In this document: positions 28,839-37,639 of the stretch, piece after piece
Numbering within the stretch: the first letter of the stretch is position 1
Layout: each line of letters begins with the position of its first letter
NCBI RefSeq assembly: GCF_029537735.1
Contig: NZ_JARPUQ010000002.1
Coordinates: 736,240-800,239 of the forward strand
Source of the DNA: Robiginitalea aestuariiviva
GTDB taxonomy: Bacteria > Bacteroidota > Bacteroidia > Flavobacteriales > Flavobacteriaceae
Length of the DNA stretch: 64,000 nucleotides
Reading direction: 5' to 3'
Translations under genes and position numbers: made by a program
Notes under the pieces: generated by a model
Database searches by the model: none
Told to the model about the DNA's origin: nothing
Seen by the model: the letters and a program-made list of their open reading frames with translations, nothing else

Positions 28839-29671
28839 TACTTATGAAAAACACCATATACCGTATGTTGCTGGTCGGCACCCTCCTGCTTTCGGGAGCC
28901 GGGATGCAGGCCCAGGAATTCGGGCTGCAGCTCTACAGCCTTCGCAACCAGTTTTCCCAGGACGTGGAAGGCAGCCTTGCCCAGATCCGGGACTGGGGCG
29001 TGACCTATATTGAAGGCGGGGGGACCTATGGGTATACCCAGGAAGAATTCCTTGAGTTGCTCGGGAAATACGGGCTAAAGACCGCCGGCATTGGCGCTTC
29101 GTATGACGAACTCCGGGACCAGCCGGAGGCTGTGGCCGAAAAAGCCAAAGCCTTCGGGGCCTCCTATGTGATGTGTGCCTGGATCCCCCACAAAGGGGAT
29201 GCTTTTGGCCTGAAGGAAACCGAGGAGGCTATTGCTGTATTCAACAGGGCCGGGAAGGTCATGGAAGCTGCCGGGCTTACCCTGGCTTATCATGCCCACG
29301 GGTATGAATTCAGATCCTATGGTGAAGTCACCTTGTTTGACCTCATGGCGCAACAGGCCGAGCACTTTGCCTTTGAAATGGATATCTACTGGGTCTTCCA
29401 CGGCGGGGCCGACCCCCTGGAGCTCCTGAATCGCTACCCGGACAAGTGGGTGCTGATGCACCTGAAAGACATGGCCCAAGGGGTTAAAGGAAATGACTCC
29501 GGCCACGAGGATGTGGAAACCAACGTGGTACTGGGTACCGGCCAGATCGATGTGGCCGCCCTGGTGCGCCGCGGGGCTGAACTGGGTATTCGGTATATGT
29601 TTATCGAGGACGAGTCCAGCCGGGTGCTGGAGCAGGTGCCCCAGAGCCTGACCTTTCTGAGGGGCCTCTAG
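28835..29671 (+). CDS. Secreted sugar isomerase/epimerase-like TIM-barrel protein
   Basis: A 278-residue xylose-isomerase-like (AP_endonuc_2) TIM barrel. The start at 28835 forms ATGA with the upstream stop; a second ATG at 28844 would give MKNTIYRMLL and is equally plausible. A signal peptide ends near MQAQ, so it acts in the periplasm, which is unusual for true sugar-phosphate enzymes. Metal-site motifs are YHAHGYEF, FEMDIYWV, LMHLKDMAQG and MFIEDESS. Relatives next to GMC or Gfo/Idh oxidoreductases include enzymes that cleave or epimerise 3-oxo-glycosides. The convergent GH130 gene shares its CTAG stop. Confidence 0.88.
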   Translation: MILMKNTIYRMLLVGTLLLSGAGMQAQEFGLQLYSLRNQFSQDVEGSLAQIRDWGVTYIEGGGTYGYTQEEFLELLGKYGLKTAGIGASYDELRDQPEAVAEKAKAFGASYVMCAWIPHKGDAFGLKETEEAIAVFNRAGKVMEAAGLTLAYHAHGYEFRSYGEVTLFDLMAQQAEHFAFEMDIYWVFHGGADPLELLNRYPDKWVLMHLKDMAQGVKGNDSGHEDVETNVVLGTGQIDVAALVRRGAELGIRYMFIEDESSRVLEQVPQSLTFLRGL

Positions 29672-30756
29672 TCCGCCGGCCGAACTGCTACCCCTACCAT
29701 GGAATCTGCAGTGCCGTAGTACAGGAACCACTGGTTTTTATAAAACACCAGGCCTTCAATAAAGGTGGTGCCGGCCTGGTATTGCCCGCTTACCTCGTGG
29801 GGCAGGCTTGGGCAGATAAAAGGCGTTTCCAGGCGGCCCAGCAGGCGGGTGGGATCCTCCCCGCTGAATAAGGCCTGCCCCCCGCAATAGCTGCCTTCGG
29901 GGGTTTGGGTGCCTGCACCCTCCCCGGACAGGTTTTTCCCGTTGTACAGGAGCAGGATACCATTTTCCGTATACAGGGCCGGGGGGCCCGGTTCGGTCAG
30001 GTGGCTGTCAAAGTCTTCGGGGGTAGGGAGGAAGGGTTTGAGCAATTCCCCATTTTCGTCCAGCAAAGGAGTCCAGTCCCTGCCGTCCTCGGAAACCGCC
30101 ACATTCACAAAGAGTTCCCCCCAGTACATGTAGTATTTTCCGTCGATTTTTTTGGCGATCAGCCGGCCATCCTTCAATTCCGTCACCACCGATCCGGATT
30201 TACTCCAATGGTCCAGGAAGGCCCCGTGGTGGGCGGTTTCGAAGACCGGCCCGTGTTTGGTCCAGTGCCGCAGGTCCGGCGAAGTGGCGCTGGAAAGGCG
30301 GGCCACATCCCGGTTCCAGCTGGTGTAGAGCATCAGGTAGGTGCCGTCCTCGAGCTCCACTACCCGCGGGTCTTCCACCCCTCCGGGGTAATCCCATTGG
30401 CTCATGGGGCCGGGTTCGGGGTAGAGTACGGGCTGCGGGTAACGTGAAAAATGCAAGCCATCCGTGCTCCAGGCCAGCCCAATGCGGGAAGTCCGCTCCC
30501 CCAGGCGGGCATCCGGGTTGTCTTCGGCCCGAAATAACAGGAAAACGGTGTCGTTGCGCACTACAGCGCCCGGGTTGAAGACATCGGCTTGTTGCCAGTG
30601 CACTTCCCGGCCCTGCATGGGGCAGTCAAAAACATAGGAGGCATCCGGAGCCAGGATGGGCTGGCCTTCGGGTTTTTCAAAACCGAGCATCCAGGGCTCT
30701 TCCGTTGCACAAGAGGCCAGAACAAGCAGGAATAGGGGAAGGATAAAGTGGCGCAT
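29668..30756 (-). CDS. GH130-family beta-propeller protein (lipoprotein)
   Basis: A 362-residue lipoprotein; the ATG at 30756 gives MRHFILPLFLLVLASC with Cys at 16, whereas the longer open frame reads into the divergent gene. It is a five-bladed propeller: FNPGAVVRNDTVFLLFRAEDNPD, SRIGLAWSTDGLHF, GGVEDPRVVEL, and YYGTADSMVGVAV at the end are GH130 landmarks. Family members are beta-1,2- or beta-1,4-mannoside phosphorylases and hydrolases. The export signal favours a hydrolase here, because phosphorolysis needs cytoplasmic phosphate. Which subfamily cannot be read by eye. Confidence 0.85.
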   Translation of the reverse strand: MRHFILPLFLLVLASCATEEPWMLGFEKPEGQPILAPDASYVFDCPMQGREVHWQQADVFNPGAVVRNDTVFLLFRAEDNPDARLGERTSRIGLAWSTDGLHFSRYPQPVLYPEPGPMSQWDYPGGVEDPRVVELEDGTYLMLYTSWNRDVARLSSATSPDLRHWTKHGPVFETAHHGAFLDHWSKSGSVVTELKDGRLIAKKIDGKYYMYWGELFVNVAVSEDGRDWTPLLDENGELLKPFLPTPEDFDSHLTEPGPPALYTENGILLLYNGKNLSGEGAGTQTPEGSYCGGQALFSGEDPTRLLGRLETPFICPSLPHEVSGQYQAGTTFIEGLVFYKNQWFLYYGTADSMVGVAVRPAD

Positions 30757-30844
30757 GGTACCGTATTTTGCCCTAAAGATACAATCCCCGGCCCAGGTTC
30801 TGCCTAGGATAGGAAAATGGCTATCTTTAAGGCAAACCCTCTGC

Positions 30845-31588
30845 ATGGAACGCAGCCCGTTAAGACCGCTTACCCGAATGTTTGTGCTGGTTGCCCTGTG
30901 TGCGGCAGCCTGCGGCCGCCAGGCCAAGCAGCCGCCTGCGGCCCCTTCAATGGCCCAACCCGCGCCGCCGGATACCGTTGTGGTTACCCCGCCGGTGGAA
31001 ACCCCACCCGCCCCGCCACCCCTGGAAACCCTTGCAGATACCGCCTTTGTGCGCCTGGCAGACTACAGCGACCAGTTCGGGTATGAGCTGCGCTATGCCA
31101 CTGCGGATAATTTCCTGAAGGCCGTGGTATACCCATGTGCAGAGTGTTACACCCGGGCCAAGACGGCAAAGGCGCTGCTGCAGGCCAATGCCGCCTTCCG
31201 GCAGCTGGGGTACCGCATTCGTTTTTTTGACTGCTACCGGCCCAATTCCGTGCAGTACAAGATGTGGGAACTGGTACCCAACCCCCAGTATGTGGCCAAC
31301 CCCGTGAAAGGGTCCATCCACAACCGGGGTGGCGCCGTGGACATTACCCTTGAAACCCTGGACGGGGAGAAGCTGGATATGGGGACGGATTTTGATTTTT
31401 TCGGCCCCCGTGCCCACCACGACCATACCGACCTGCCCGGCACTGTATTGGAAAACCGCCGCATCCTGAAGGAAACCATGGAGCGTTTCGGGTTCTGGTC
31501 CATCCGGACGGAATGGTGGCATTACAACCTTAGGGCCGCCTCGGCAGATCCGGTAGCGGATTTTGTCTGGCCCTGCACAACCCTATAA
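30845..31588 (+). CDS. D-Ala-D-Ala dipeptidase of VanX/DdpX type (M15D), lipoprotein
   Basis: A 247-residue protein; the ATG at 30845 gives a short signal with lipobox AAAC. A Pro-rich linker follows (about 30-65), then the M15D domain. Zinc and catalytic residues are in place: H159 and D166 in SIHNRGGAVD, E223 and H226 in EWWHYN, and the arginine in RFFDCYRP. It hydrolyses D-alanyl-D-alanine dipeptide and related dipeptides. In a glycan-degrading context without van genes a role in wall turnover or peptide scavenging is more likely than vancomycin resistance. Divergent from the GH130 gene by 88 bp; followed 9 bp later by an esterase gene. Confidence 0.92.
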   Translation: MERSPLRPLTRMFVLVALCAAACGRQAKQPPAAPSMAQPAPPDTVVVTPPVETPPAPPPLETLADTAFVRLADYSDQFGYELRYATADNFLKAVVYPCAECYTRAKTAKALLQANAAFRQLGYRIRFFDCYRPNSVQYKMWELVPNPQYVANPVKGSIHNRGGAVDITLETLDGEKLDMGTDFDFFGPRAHHDHTDLPGTVLENRRILKETMERFGFWSIRTEWWHYNLRAASADPVADFVWPCTTL

Positions 31589-31597
31589 AACAGTACC

Positions 31598-32512
31598 ATG
31601 CTTAGAAATCTCATTTACGGCTGCGCCGTTTTGTTATGCTTAGGGCTGCAGGCCCAGGACCATCGCCTGCCGCTCTGGCCGGAAGGGGAAATCCCCTATC
31701 GCGTCCCTACGGACGAAACGGAAGTGCGGGACAGCACCAACATTTTGCGGATCAGTAAGGTTCAAACGCCGGACCTGGCCGTTTACCTGCCACCGGAGGA
31801 CCTTAAAACCGGGCAGGCGGTTTTGATATTTCCCGGGGGCGGGTACCATATCCTGGCCTATCACTGGGAAGGCACCCACTTTGCCAAATGGCTGAACCAG
31901 CAGGGGATTGCCGGGATCGTAGTGAAATACCGCCTGCCGGTTTCCCGTTCGGCCGGGAAACCGGAACTGATCCCATTGTCGGATGCCCAGCGGGCCATGC
32001 GCCTGGTACGGGCCCATGCAGGCGAATGGGGGGTGGATCCTGCCCGGATCGGGGTGATGGGCTTTTCTGCCGGCGGCCACCTGGCGGCCAGCCTCAGCAC
32101 CCAGTATGCATCGGAAGTGTATCCTCCTGTAGATGCCCGGGACAGCCTGAGCGCCCGCCCGGATTTCTCCGCCCTGATCTACCCCGTGATCAGCTTCACC
32201 ACGGACGCCGTGCACGCCGGTTCCCGGGCAGGCCTGTTGGGGCCGGAACCCGACCCCGACCTGCAGCGTTTTTTCTCCCCGGAATTACAGACGGGTCCCA
32301 AAACCCCTCCGGCATTCCTGTTGCACGCCACCGACGACGGACTGGTTCCCGTGGAAAACAGCTTGTTATACTACCAGGCTCTTCGGGAAAATGGGGTTGC
32401 AGCAACCCTGCATGTAGTACCTGCCGGCGGGCATGGGTTTGCCATGGCTAAGAAGGAGCCTCACCTGTCGCACTGGTTGGAGTGGCTGGCCGCCTGGCTA
32501 CAAGCGTACTAA
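31598..32512 (+). CDS. Secreted alpha/beta hydrolase, acetyl-esterase type
   Basis: A 304-residue hydrolase with a signal peptide (cleavage near LQAQ). The oxyanion motif LIFPGGGYHILA near 72-83, the nucleophile S157 in GFSAGGH, the Asp in HATDDGLVPVEN and the His in PAGGHGFAM form a complete site. The fold and motif order match BD-FAE/acetyl-xylan-esterase-like proteins that remove acetyl groups from glycans. It is cotranscribed with the VanX-like gene and ends 4 bp from the convergent Gfo/Idh gene. Confidence 0.9.
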   Translation: MLRNLIYGCAVLLCLGLQAQDHRLPLWPEGEIPYRVPTDETEVRDSTNILRISKVQTPDLAVYLPPEDLKTGQAVLIFPGGGYHILAYHWEGTHFAKWLNQQGIAGIVVKYRLPVSRSAGKPELIPLSDAQRAMRLVRAHAGEWGVDPARIGVMGFSAGGHLAASLSTQYASEVYPPVDARDSLSARPDFSALIYPVISFTTDAVHAGSRAGLLGPEPDPDLQRFFSPELQTGPKTPPAFLLHATDDGLVPVENSLLYYQALRENGVAATLHVVPAGGHGFAMAKKEPHLSHWLEWLAAWLQAY

Positions 32513-32516
32513 GCCC

Positions 32517-33884
32517 TCAGGATACCGGATACGGGTGCTCATAGCCTTCCCGGTAGGGGCGGCGCAGGAGCTTACTGGCTTCCGGGTCTCCCTTAATTTC
32601 CTTGCGTACCGGGTCGTACCGGAGGGGTCGCCCGACCTGCATGGCCAGGTTGGCCAGGATGCAACTGGCCGAGGAAATATGGCCCTGCTCAATGTCTGCA
32701 AAGGGCAGGTTGCCGGTTTCGATGGCCGAGAGGAAATCCAGCATGTGCCGGCGGGTAGCAGGTACCGCATGCAGCTCGATGTCCACTTCGGTTACGTCTC
32801 CCGGGTATTTTTCCCGTTCGTAGATCACATCCCCGTGAATGGGTTCCCCGCCGCCTGCCGGGAAGAAATCGTACTGCATGACGCTGCCGGCCAGGGTGCC
32901 TTTTTCCCCGTAGATCTTAAAGGCCCAGGGATACTGCGGGTCTGCCGGGGTGCCCCAGGTGCGGTGCTGCCAGTGGCAACTGAAATCCGGGTATTCAAAA
33001 ACCGCAGACTGGGTGTCCGCAATGTTCGATTTCCCGTCTTTTTGTACATAAATCCCGCCTTCGGAACTAATGCGCTCGGGCCAGCCCAGGTCCAGCATCC
33101 AGCGGACCGTATCCAGCATATGCACGCACATATCGCCCATAATCCCGTTCCCGTATTCCATAAAGGTGCGCCACCACCGCCGGTGGGGCAGCCCGTCGTA
33201 GGGGCGGTAGGGGGCAGGGCCCGTCCACAGGTCGTAATCCAGGAAATCCGGAACCTCCTGCAGGGGCGGGTTGCCATTGGCCCGCATGTGATAATAACAG
33301 CACATTTCCACATGCCCTACTTTACCCAGCATTCCGGTATCTATAAACCGTTTTTTGGCTTCCTGCAGGTGGGGGGTAGAGCGGCGCTGGGTACCGATTT
33401 GCACGGTGCGCTTGTATTTGCGGGCGGCAGCCAGGATGGCCTCTCCTTCCAGTACGTCCACACTAATGGGTTTTTGCAGGTATACATGGGCCCCGCTGCG
33501 GATAGCCTCAATGGCAATCAGTGCATGCCAGTGGTCCGGGGTGGCAATCAGGACAATGTCGAGCTCGGTATCTGCCAGCATTTCCCGGTAATCCTTGAAG
33601 AGGCGCGGCCGGGAGCCGGGCTGCCGCTCCAAGACCATGGCTGCGGCTTCCTCGAGCAGCTGCCGGTCTACATCGCAGAGGGCCTGTACCTGTACCGGGG
33701 CTACCTGCATCAGGCGCCAGAGGTCCATTTTGCCATACCATCCCGTGCCGATCAGCCCCACTTTCCAGGGGGTGCTGCGGGAGGTCCAGTCCATGCCATA
33801 GGCGCCCAGCCCGGAGAGCAGGGCCAGGGCGCCGGCGCCTTGTACAAATCGCCGGCGGTTGATGTTAAAATGCGGGTGTTCCAT
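32517..33884 (-). CDS. Tat-exported Gfo/Idh/MocA family oxidoreductase
   Basis: A 455-residue NAD(P)-type oxidoreductase. The N-terminus has a Tat signal: NINRRRFVQGAGALALLSG. The nucleotide-binding motif GLIGTGWYGKMDLW lies near 41-54 and EKPI-equivalent LQKPISVDV near 134-142. The C-terminal Gfo/Idh domain contains HMLDTVRWMLDLGWPERI. Exported members of this family, such as GH109-type and glycoside 3-dehydrogenase-type enzymes, keep NAD tightly bound and act on glycosides. It fits the oxidative theme of the GMC operon. Upstream on its own strand is a TATCTTTA box near 33911-33918. Confidence 0.92.
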   Translation of the reverse strand: MEHPHFNINRRRFVQGAGALALLSGLGAYGMDWTSRSTPWKVGLIGTGWYGKMDLWRLMQVAPVQVQALCDVDRQLLEEAAAMVLERQPGSRPRLFKDYREMLADTELDIVLIATPDHWHALIAIEAIRSGAHVYLQKPISVDVLEGEAILAAARKYKRTVQIGTQRRSTPHLQEAKKRFIDTGMLGKVGHVEMCCYYHMRANGNPPLQEVPDFLDYDLWTGPAPYRPYDGLPHRRWWRTFMEYGNGIMGDMCVHMLDTVRWMLDLGWPERISSEGGIYVQKDGKSNIADTQSAVFEYPDFSCHWQHRTWGTPADPQYPWAFKIYGEKGTLAGSVMQYDFFPAGGGEPIHGDVIYEREKYPGDVTEVDIELHAVPATRRHMLDFLSAIETGNLPFADIEQGHISSASCILANLAMQVGRPLRYDPVRKEIKGDPEASKLLRRPYREGYEHPYPVS

Positions 33885-33927
33885 GGTCGGTTGCTATTGG
33901 TGGTTCCTAAAGATAGCAAATTGGCGA

Positions 33928-35106
33928 CTAGCAGGGCTGGGTGGTAATGACCACAGGACCCTGACCGGCCAGGGTGGTGAAAAAGAGGTACGTATCGCCG
34001 CCCGGGGCTATCCGGCTGCGCTTGCGGATCTGGGCTACGGACATGGGAAAGTTTCTGGAAACCACGTGGGCCTTTCGAGCCGGGGGATTTTTGGCCTTAT
34101 AGGGTCCGATATTCAGAATACGGAACCGCCGGCCCGGAAACGCAATGGCTTCGGGCCCTGTGTAGAGGTGGCTGCTAGGGTGCAGTTTGGCCAGCCCAAA
34201 GCGCTCGGAGATCAGCTTAAAGGGGCCTGCCTTCATCAGGGCGGCATGGGGCTCGTAAAGATAGGCGGAAGGGGGCGTAAAACGGGCCTGGGCTTTTTGC
34301 TCCGCTGCAGGGGTAAACCGGAAATCCGGCCAGTGGTCCCGTTCCAGGTCCGTGCTGATGATCTCGGGTTCGCCCTCAAAACCGGGCTCCAGGATCCACA
34401 ACAATTCCCTCGCTTCATTGCGTACGCCCACCACATGTACCTGCCTTACATTTTTAATTGCACGCAGGCCCTGGGTAAGGTCCAGCAGGGGAGCGGTCTT
34501 CATCAGGATCCGGGCCCCGGTTTCCAGCAAGCTGTCCTGCCATTCCAGGATGTTGGGTTGGTAGGCTTCCAACCGGATCACCCGACCCCCTGAAGCATCC
34601 CTTCGCGAGGGGTCCAGATAGATCCAGTCCGGGGAGGTATTTTCCCGGAGCAGAACCTGTAAAATTTCCATGCCGTCCCCCTGCTGCACTTTGATATTTT
34701 TGGCGCCCAGCACCTGGAAATTATGGGCGGTGATTTCCGCCAAATGAGGTGCCGCTTCGCAGTAGTGTACGGTATCAAAAACACGTGAAAAATAGTAGCT
34801 GTCCAACCCCATTCCCCCGGTCAGGTCGACCAGGATTTTACCCTGTGCCAGCCTGGTTTTGTAGCGGGCTGTTACCCCGGAGGAAGCCTGTTCCAAATGC
34901 ACCTTGGGCGGGTAGTATACCCCAGGTTTTTGTGCCCACTCCGGCGCCTTTTTGGAGAGGGTTTGCGCCCCGGCCAGTTGCTCGGCCAGTTCCCGGGCCG
35001 AAACCCCTGGAAAGGGGCTCCCGGAAAGGGCTACTGACACAATGTCAGTGCTTAAATTATTTTTTATAAAATTCTGTGCGCCAGTATTTAAAATATCCTT
35101 ATTCAA
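33928..35106 (-). CDS. Class I SAM-dependent methyltransferase with THUMP-like C-terminal domain
   Basis: A 392-residue cytoplasmic protein. The SAM motif I is VDLTGGMGLDSYYF near 93-106, acidic CEAAPH follows, and motif IV is WIYLDPSRR near 163-171. The C-terminal ~90 residues form the THUMP-like domain of this Bacteroidota family (RRFRILNIGPYKAK...HVVSRNFP). An RNA or protein substrate is likely but unknown. The start is TTG at 35106, giving MNKDILNTGAQ, and no ATG is available upstream. It lies 7 bp beyond the permease gene on the same strand, in a run of leftward housekeeping genes. Confidence 0.88.
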   Translation of the reverse strand: MNKDILNTGAQNFIKNNLSTDIVSVALSGSPFPGVSARELAEQLAGAQTLSKKAPEWAQKPGVYYPPKVHLEQASSGVTARYKTRLAQGKILVDLTGGMGLDSYYFSRVFDTVHYCEAAPHLAEITAHNFQVLGAKNIKVQQGDGMEILQVLLRENTSPDWIYLDPSRRDASGGRVIRLEAYQPNILEWQDSLLETGARILMKTAPLLDLTQGLRAIKNVRQVHVVGVRNEARELLWILEPGFEGEPEIISTDLERDHWPDFRFTPAAEQKAQARFTPPSAYLYEPHAALMKAGPFKLISERFGLAKLHPSSHLYTGPEAIAFPGRRFRILNIGPYKAKNPPARKAHVVSRNFPMSVAQIRKRSRIAPGGDTYLFFTTLAGQGPVVITTQPC

Positions 35107-35113
35107 AGTGAAG

Positions 35114-36214
35114 CTAAAGATCTTTTGTGAGTCGGTTTACGATCTTATTTTCGGCCAGGAATTCCTTTAAAATGACCTTTAAAGCGGTGTATCCGGGTAC
35201 CGCAACGATCATGCCGACCACCCCGAACAGCAACCCGGCAATGATGATCACCAGGAAGATTTCCAGGGGGTGGGAACGCACGCTGCTGGAGAAGATCAGC
35301 GGCTGGGAAATGAAGTTGTCCACGGCCTGCCCTATGGCCAGCCCCAGGAGTACCCAACCCACGTTTGGGAGGATCTCGGTCTGGAAGTCTGAACCCAGGT
35401 TACTGGTCATGGTCAGCACCACCATAATGACCCCTCCGATGATGGGTCCCACATAGGGGATCACATTGAAGAGGGCACATAAAAAAGCAATGACCAGGGC
35501 GTTCTCAATCCCGACCAAAAGCAGCACCACCGTGTAGATGATAAACAGGACCAGAACCTGCCCCAACAAACCGATGAAATAGCGGGATAACAACCCCTTG
35601 ATTTTTTCAATGGATTGACGCATCCGGCCCTCTTTTTCATCCGGGACCAGGGTGAGCAATGACCCTTCAAAAAGCCGGCTGTCTTTCAAAAAGAAAAATG
35701 AAATGAACAGGACCGAAAACAACCCGATGCTCAGGCTGCTTAAAACCCCCAGGAAGGAATTGAGGAGTTTGGGGATAAAGCTGAAGTCCAGCTCGTGCAT
35801 CATATTCCCCCCGATTTCCGTCTGCTTAACCAACGCGCTAACGGACTGGGGAGAGGTACCCAGGTAAGCCGTTATTTCTTCATAGAGCCGAAGCAGGTCG
35901 TTTTGCAGGCCATCCATGTCGAGCAGGGATAAATTCCGTCCCTGTTCCGTCAGGACAGGAACAAAAAGTGCCACCAGCCCGGTAACCACCCCCAGCATCA
36001 GGACCATGGCAACCACCACGGCCAGGGTATTCGGGAATTTAAGCCGGCGGCGCAACAGCAGTACCAAAGGCCGCCCGATCAGGGCCACCACCGCGGCAAT
36101 CAGCACATAGGCAATCACCGAACGCACCAGGTATAGAAAGTAGGCCAGCAGGACCAGGCCGGCGAGGATCAGCACGGCGCGCAGGATGCCGTTGGCTAGG
36201 ATTTTGGCATTCAT
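35114..36214 (-). CDS. AI-2E family transporter (PerM/TqsA-like permease)
   Basis: A 366-residue membrane protein with about eight hydrophobic segments: two or three at the N-terminus, a long amphipathic middle region (about 90-150), and the conserved C-terminal half PYVGPIIGGVIMVVL near 247 and QPLIFSSSVRSHPLEIFLVIIIAG near 300. This arrangement is the AI-2E_transporter (UPF0118) family. Despite the name, most members are not proven autoinducer exporters; some are Na+/H+ antiporters. It is 4 bp from the DUF4159 gene and belongs to the leftward cluster. Confidence 0.93.
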   Translation of the reverse strand: MNAKILANGILRAVLILAGLVLLAYFLYLVRSVIAYVLIAAVVALIGRPLVLLLRRRLKFPNTLAVVVAMVLMLGVVTGLVALFVPVLTEQGRNLSLLDMDGLQNDLLRLYEEITAYLGTSPQSVSALVKQTEIGGNMMHELDFSFIPKLLNSFLGVLSSLSIGLFSVLFISFFFLKDSRLFEGSLLTLVPDEKEGRMRQSIEKIKGLLSRYFIGLLGQVLVLFIIYTVVLLLVGIENALVIAFLCALFNVIPYVGPIIGGVIMVVLTMTSNLGSDFQTEILPNVGWVLLGLAIGQAVDNFISQPLIFSSSVRSHPLEIFLVIIIAGLLFGVVGMIVAVPGYTALKVILKEFLAENKIVNRLTKDL

Positions 36215-36218
36215 CCGT

Positions 36219-36863
36219 TTAGTTTTTAAAGGCGTAATTCACAATATTGGCCCCCATCCGCAGGGCTTTCAGGCGCACGGCCTCGGGGTCGTTGTGGACC
36301 TCGGGATCCTCCCACCCGTCACCCAGATCGGATTCGTAGGTAAAGAGCAACACCAGCCGCCCCTGGTGGGTGTATCCAAAAGCCTGGGGTCGCTTCCCGT
36401 CGTGTTCGTGGATTTTGGGAAGTCCTTCCGGAAAGGCAAAAGGGCCTTTGAAAATGGGATGGTCGGCCGGCAGCTCTTCCAGGGTTTTATCCGGGAATAA
36501 CCGGGGCAGTTGTTCCTGCAGGTAGGGCGCCATGCCGTAATTGTCGTCGATATGGAGGAAGCCTCCGCTTAGCAGATAGGTGCGCAGGTTTTCGATTTCC
36601 GCCTCGTTGAACAGCACATTCCCGTGCCCGGTCATATGGAGCAGCGGGTACTGGAAGAGGTCCGGGCTCTCTGCCGAAACGGTAGCGGTCCGTGCCTCCA
36701 GGGCCGTCCCGATGGCGGTGTTGCAAAATTGCACCAAATTGGGCAGGGCCGTAGGGTTGGCGTACCAGTCGCCCCCACCCTGATATTTCAGCACAGCCAC
36801 CTGCTGCCCATACCCGGCGTGCAGGAACAGGATAAGCAAACAAACATAGAGAGGGCGTTGCAT
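36219..36863 (-). CDS. DUF4159 family secreted protein
   Basis: A 214-residue protein; the ATG at 36863 gives MQRPLYVCLLILFLHAGYGQ, a clean signal peptide. DUF4159 motifs follow: KYQGGGDWYANPTALPNLVQFCN near 23-45, YLLSGGFLHIDDNYGMAPYL near 100, and RLVLLFTYESDLGDGWEDPEVHND near 165-188. The fold resembles class I glutamine-amidotransferase-like flavodoxin domains without a catalytic Cys. Function unknown; in many Bacteroidota it neighbours MoxR/BatA-type genes, but not here. It is placed between the permease and rsmE genes. Confidence 0.88.
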   Translation of the reverse strand: MQRPLYVCLLILFLHAGYGQQVAVLKYQGGGDWYANPTALPNLVQFCNTAIGTALEARTATVSAESPDLFQYPLLHMTGHGNVLFNEAEIENLRTYLLSGGFLHIDDNYGMAPYLQEQLPRLFPDKTLEELPADHPIFKGPFAFPEGLPKIHEHDGKRPQAFGYTHQGRLVLLFTYESDLGDGWEDPEVHNDPEAVRLKALRMGANIVNYAFKN

Positions 36864-36924
36864 AGGGCTGGAATTCTGATGGGGCAATCTCAAAAATAGT
36901 GATAATCGGGGAACCCGAACCGGC

Positions 36925-37632
36925 CTAGCCGTGGTTAATCAGGTTCACCACCGTGCAGGCCACCAGGGCTGCGGTTTCGGTACGCAGGCGGCTCTCCCCC
37001 AAAGATACCGGCAGGAACCCGGCATCTTCGGCCTGCTGGATTTCCTCCGGGCTAAAATCCCCTTCCGGCCCGATCAGTACCACCACATCCTGGTCGGCTG
37101 CCAGACGGCGCTTCAGCTCTACTTTTTCGTCTTCCTGGCAATGGGCGATAAACTTCAGGGTGGGTTGGGGTTGTTTGAGGAAATCCGCAAAACTTTGGGA
37201 TGGATTCAGTTGGGGCAAATAGGCCCGGAGGCTTTGTTTCATGGCCTCCTGTACTACCCTTTGCAGTCGGTCCATCGACAGGGCGCGCCGCTCGGAATGG
37301 GCACAAATTAGAGGGGTAATCTCATTTACCCCGATTTCCGTGGCCTTTTCCAGGAACCACTCAAACCGGTCTGTTTTCTTGGTGGGCGCCACCACCATAT
37401 GCAGGTGGAATCGTTTAGGGTGTACCCGGCGGGCATCGCGGATGCGTCCCATGCAGCGCTTGGGGTTGGCTTCCAGGATTTCGGCCCGGAATATATCGCC
37501 TTTGCCATTGGTGATGTGCATGACATCGCCTTCGCGTTTGCGCAGTACCTTCACGATGTGCCGGCTTTCTTCCGGGTTAAAGGCAAATTGGGTTACGCTC
37601 CCGTCCAGGGTAGGGTGGTAGAAGTAGTTCAT
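36925..37632 (-). CDS. rsmE: 16S rRNA (uracil-1498-N3)-methyltransferase RsmE
   Basis: A 235-residue SPOUT methyltransferase. The start at 37632 gives MNYFYHP, matching the family; the longer frame adds an unlikely basic tail. The N-terminal PUA-like part contains ESRHIVKVLRKREGD near 18-32, and the knotted SAM-binding part contains CAHSERRAL near 104, VVLIGPEGDFSPEEI near 178-192, and LGESRLRTETAALVA near 208-222. It methylates U1498 in 16S rRNA. It lies 7 bp after the TfoX-like gene, in the tsaD-led leftward cluster. Confidence 0.96.
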   Translation of the reverse strand: MNYFYHPTLDGSVTQFAFNPEESRHIVKVLRKREGDVMHITNGKGDIFRAEILEANPKRCMGRIRDARRVHPKRFHLHMVVAPTKKTDRFEWFLEKATEIGVNEITPLICAHSERRALSMDRLQRVVQEAMKQSLRAYLPQLNPSQSFADFLKQPQPTLKFIAHCQEDEKVELKRRLAADQDVVVLIGPEGDFSPEEIQQAEDAGFLPVSLGESRLRTETAALVACTVVNLINHG

Positions 37633-37639
37633 AGTACGG

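Noticed and set aside
30845-31588. Vancomycin-resistance operon
   Set aside because: Only a VanX-type peptidase is present; no VanA ligase, VanH dehydrogenase or two-component genes lie nearby.
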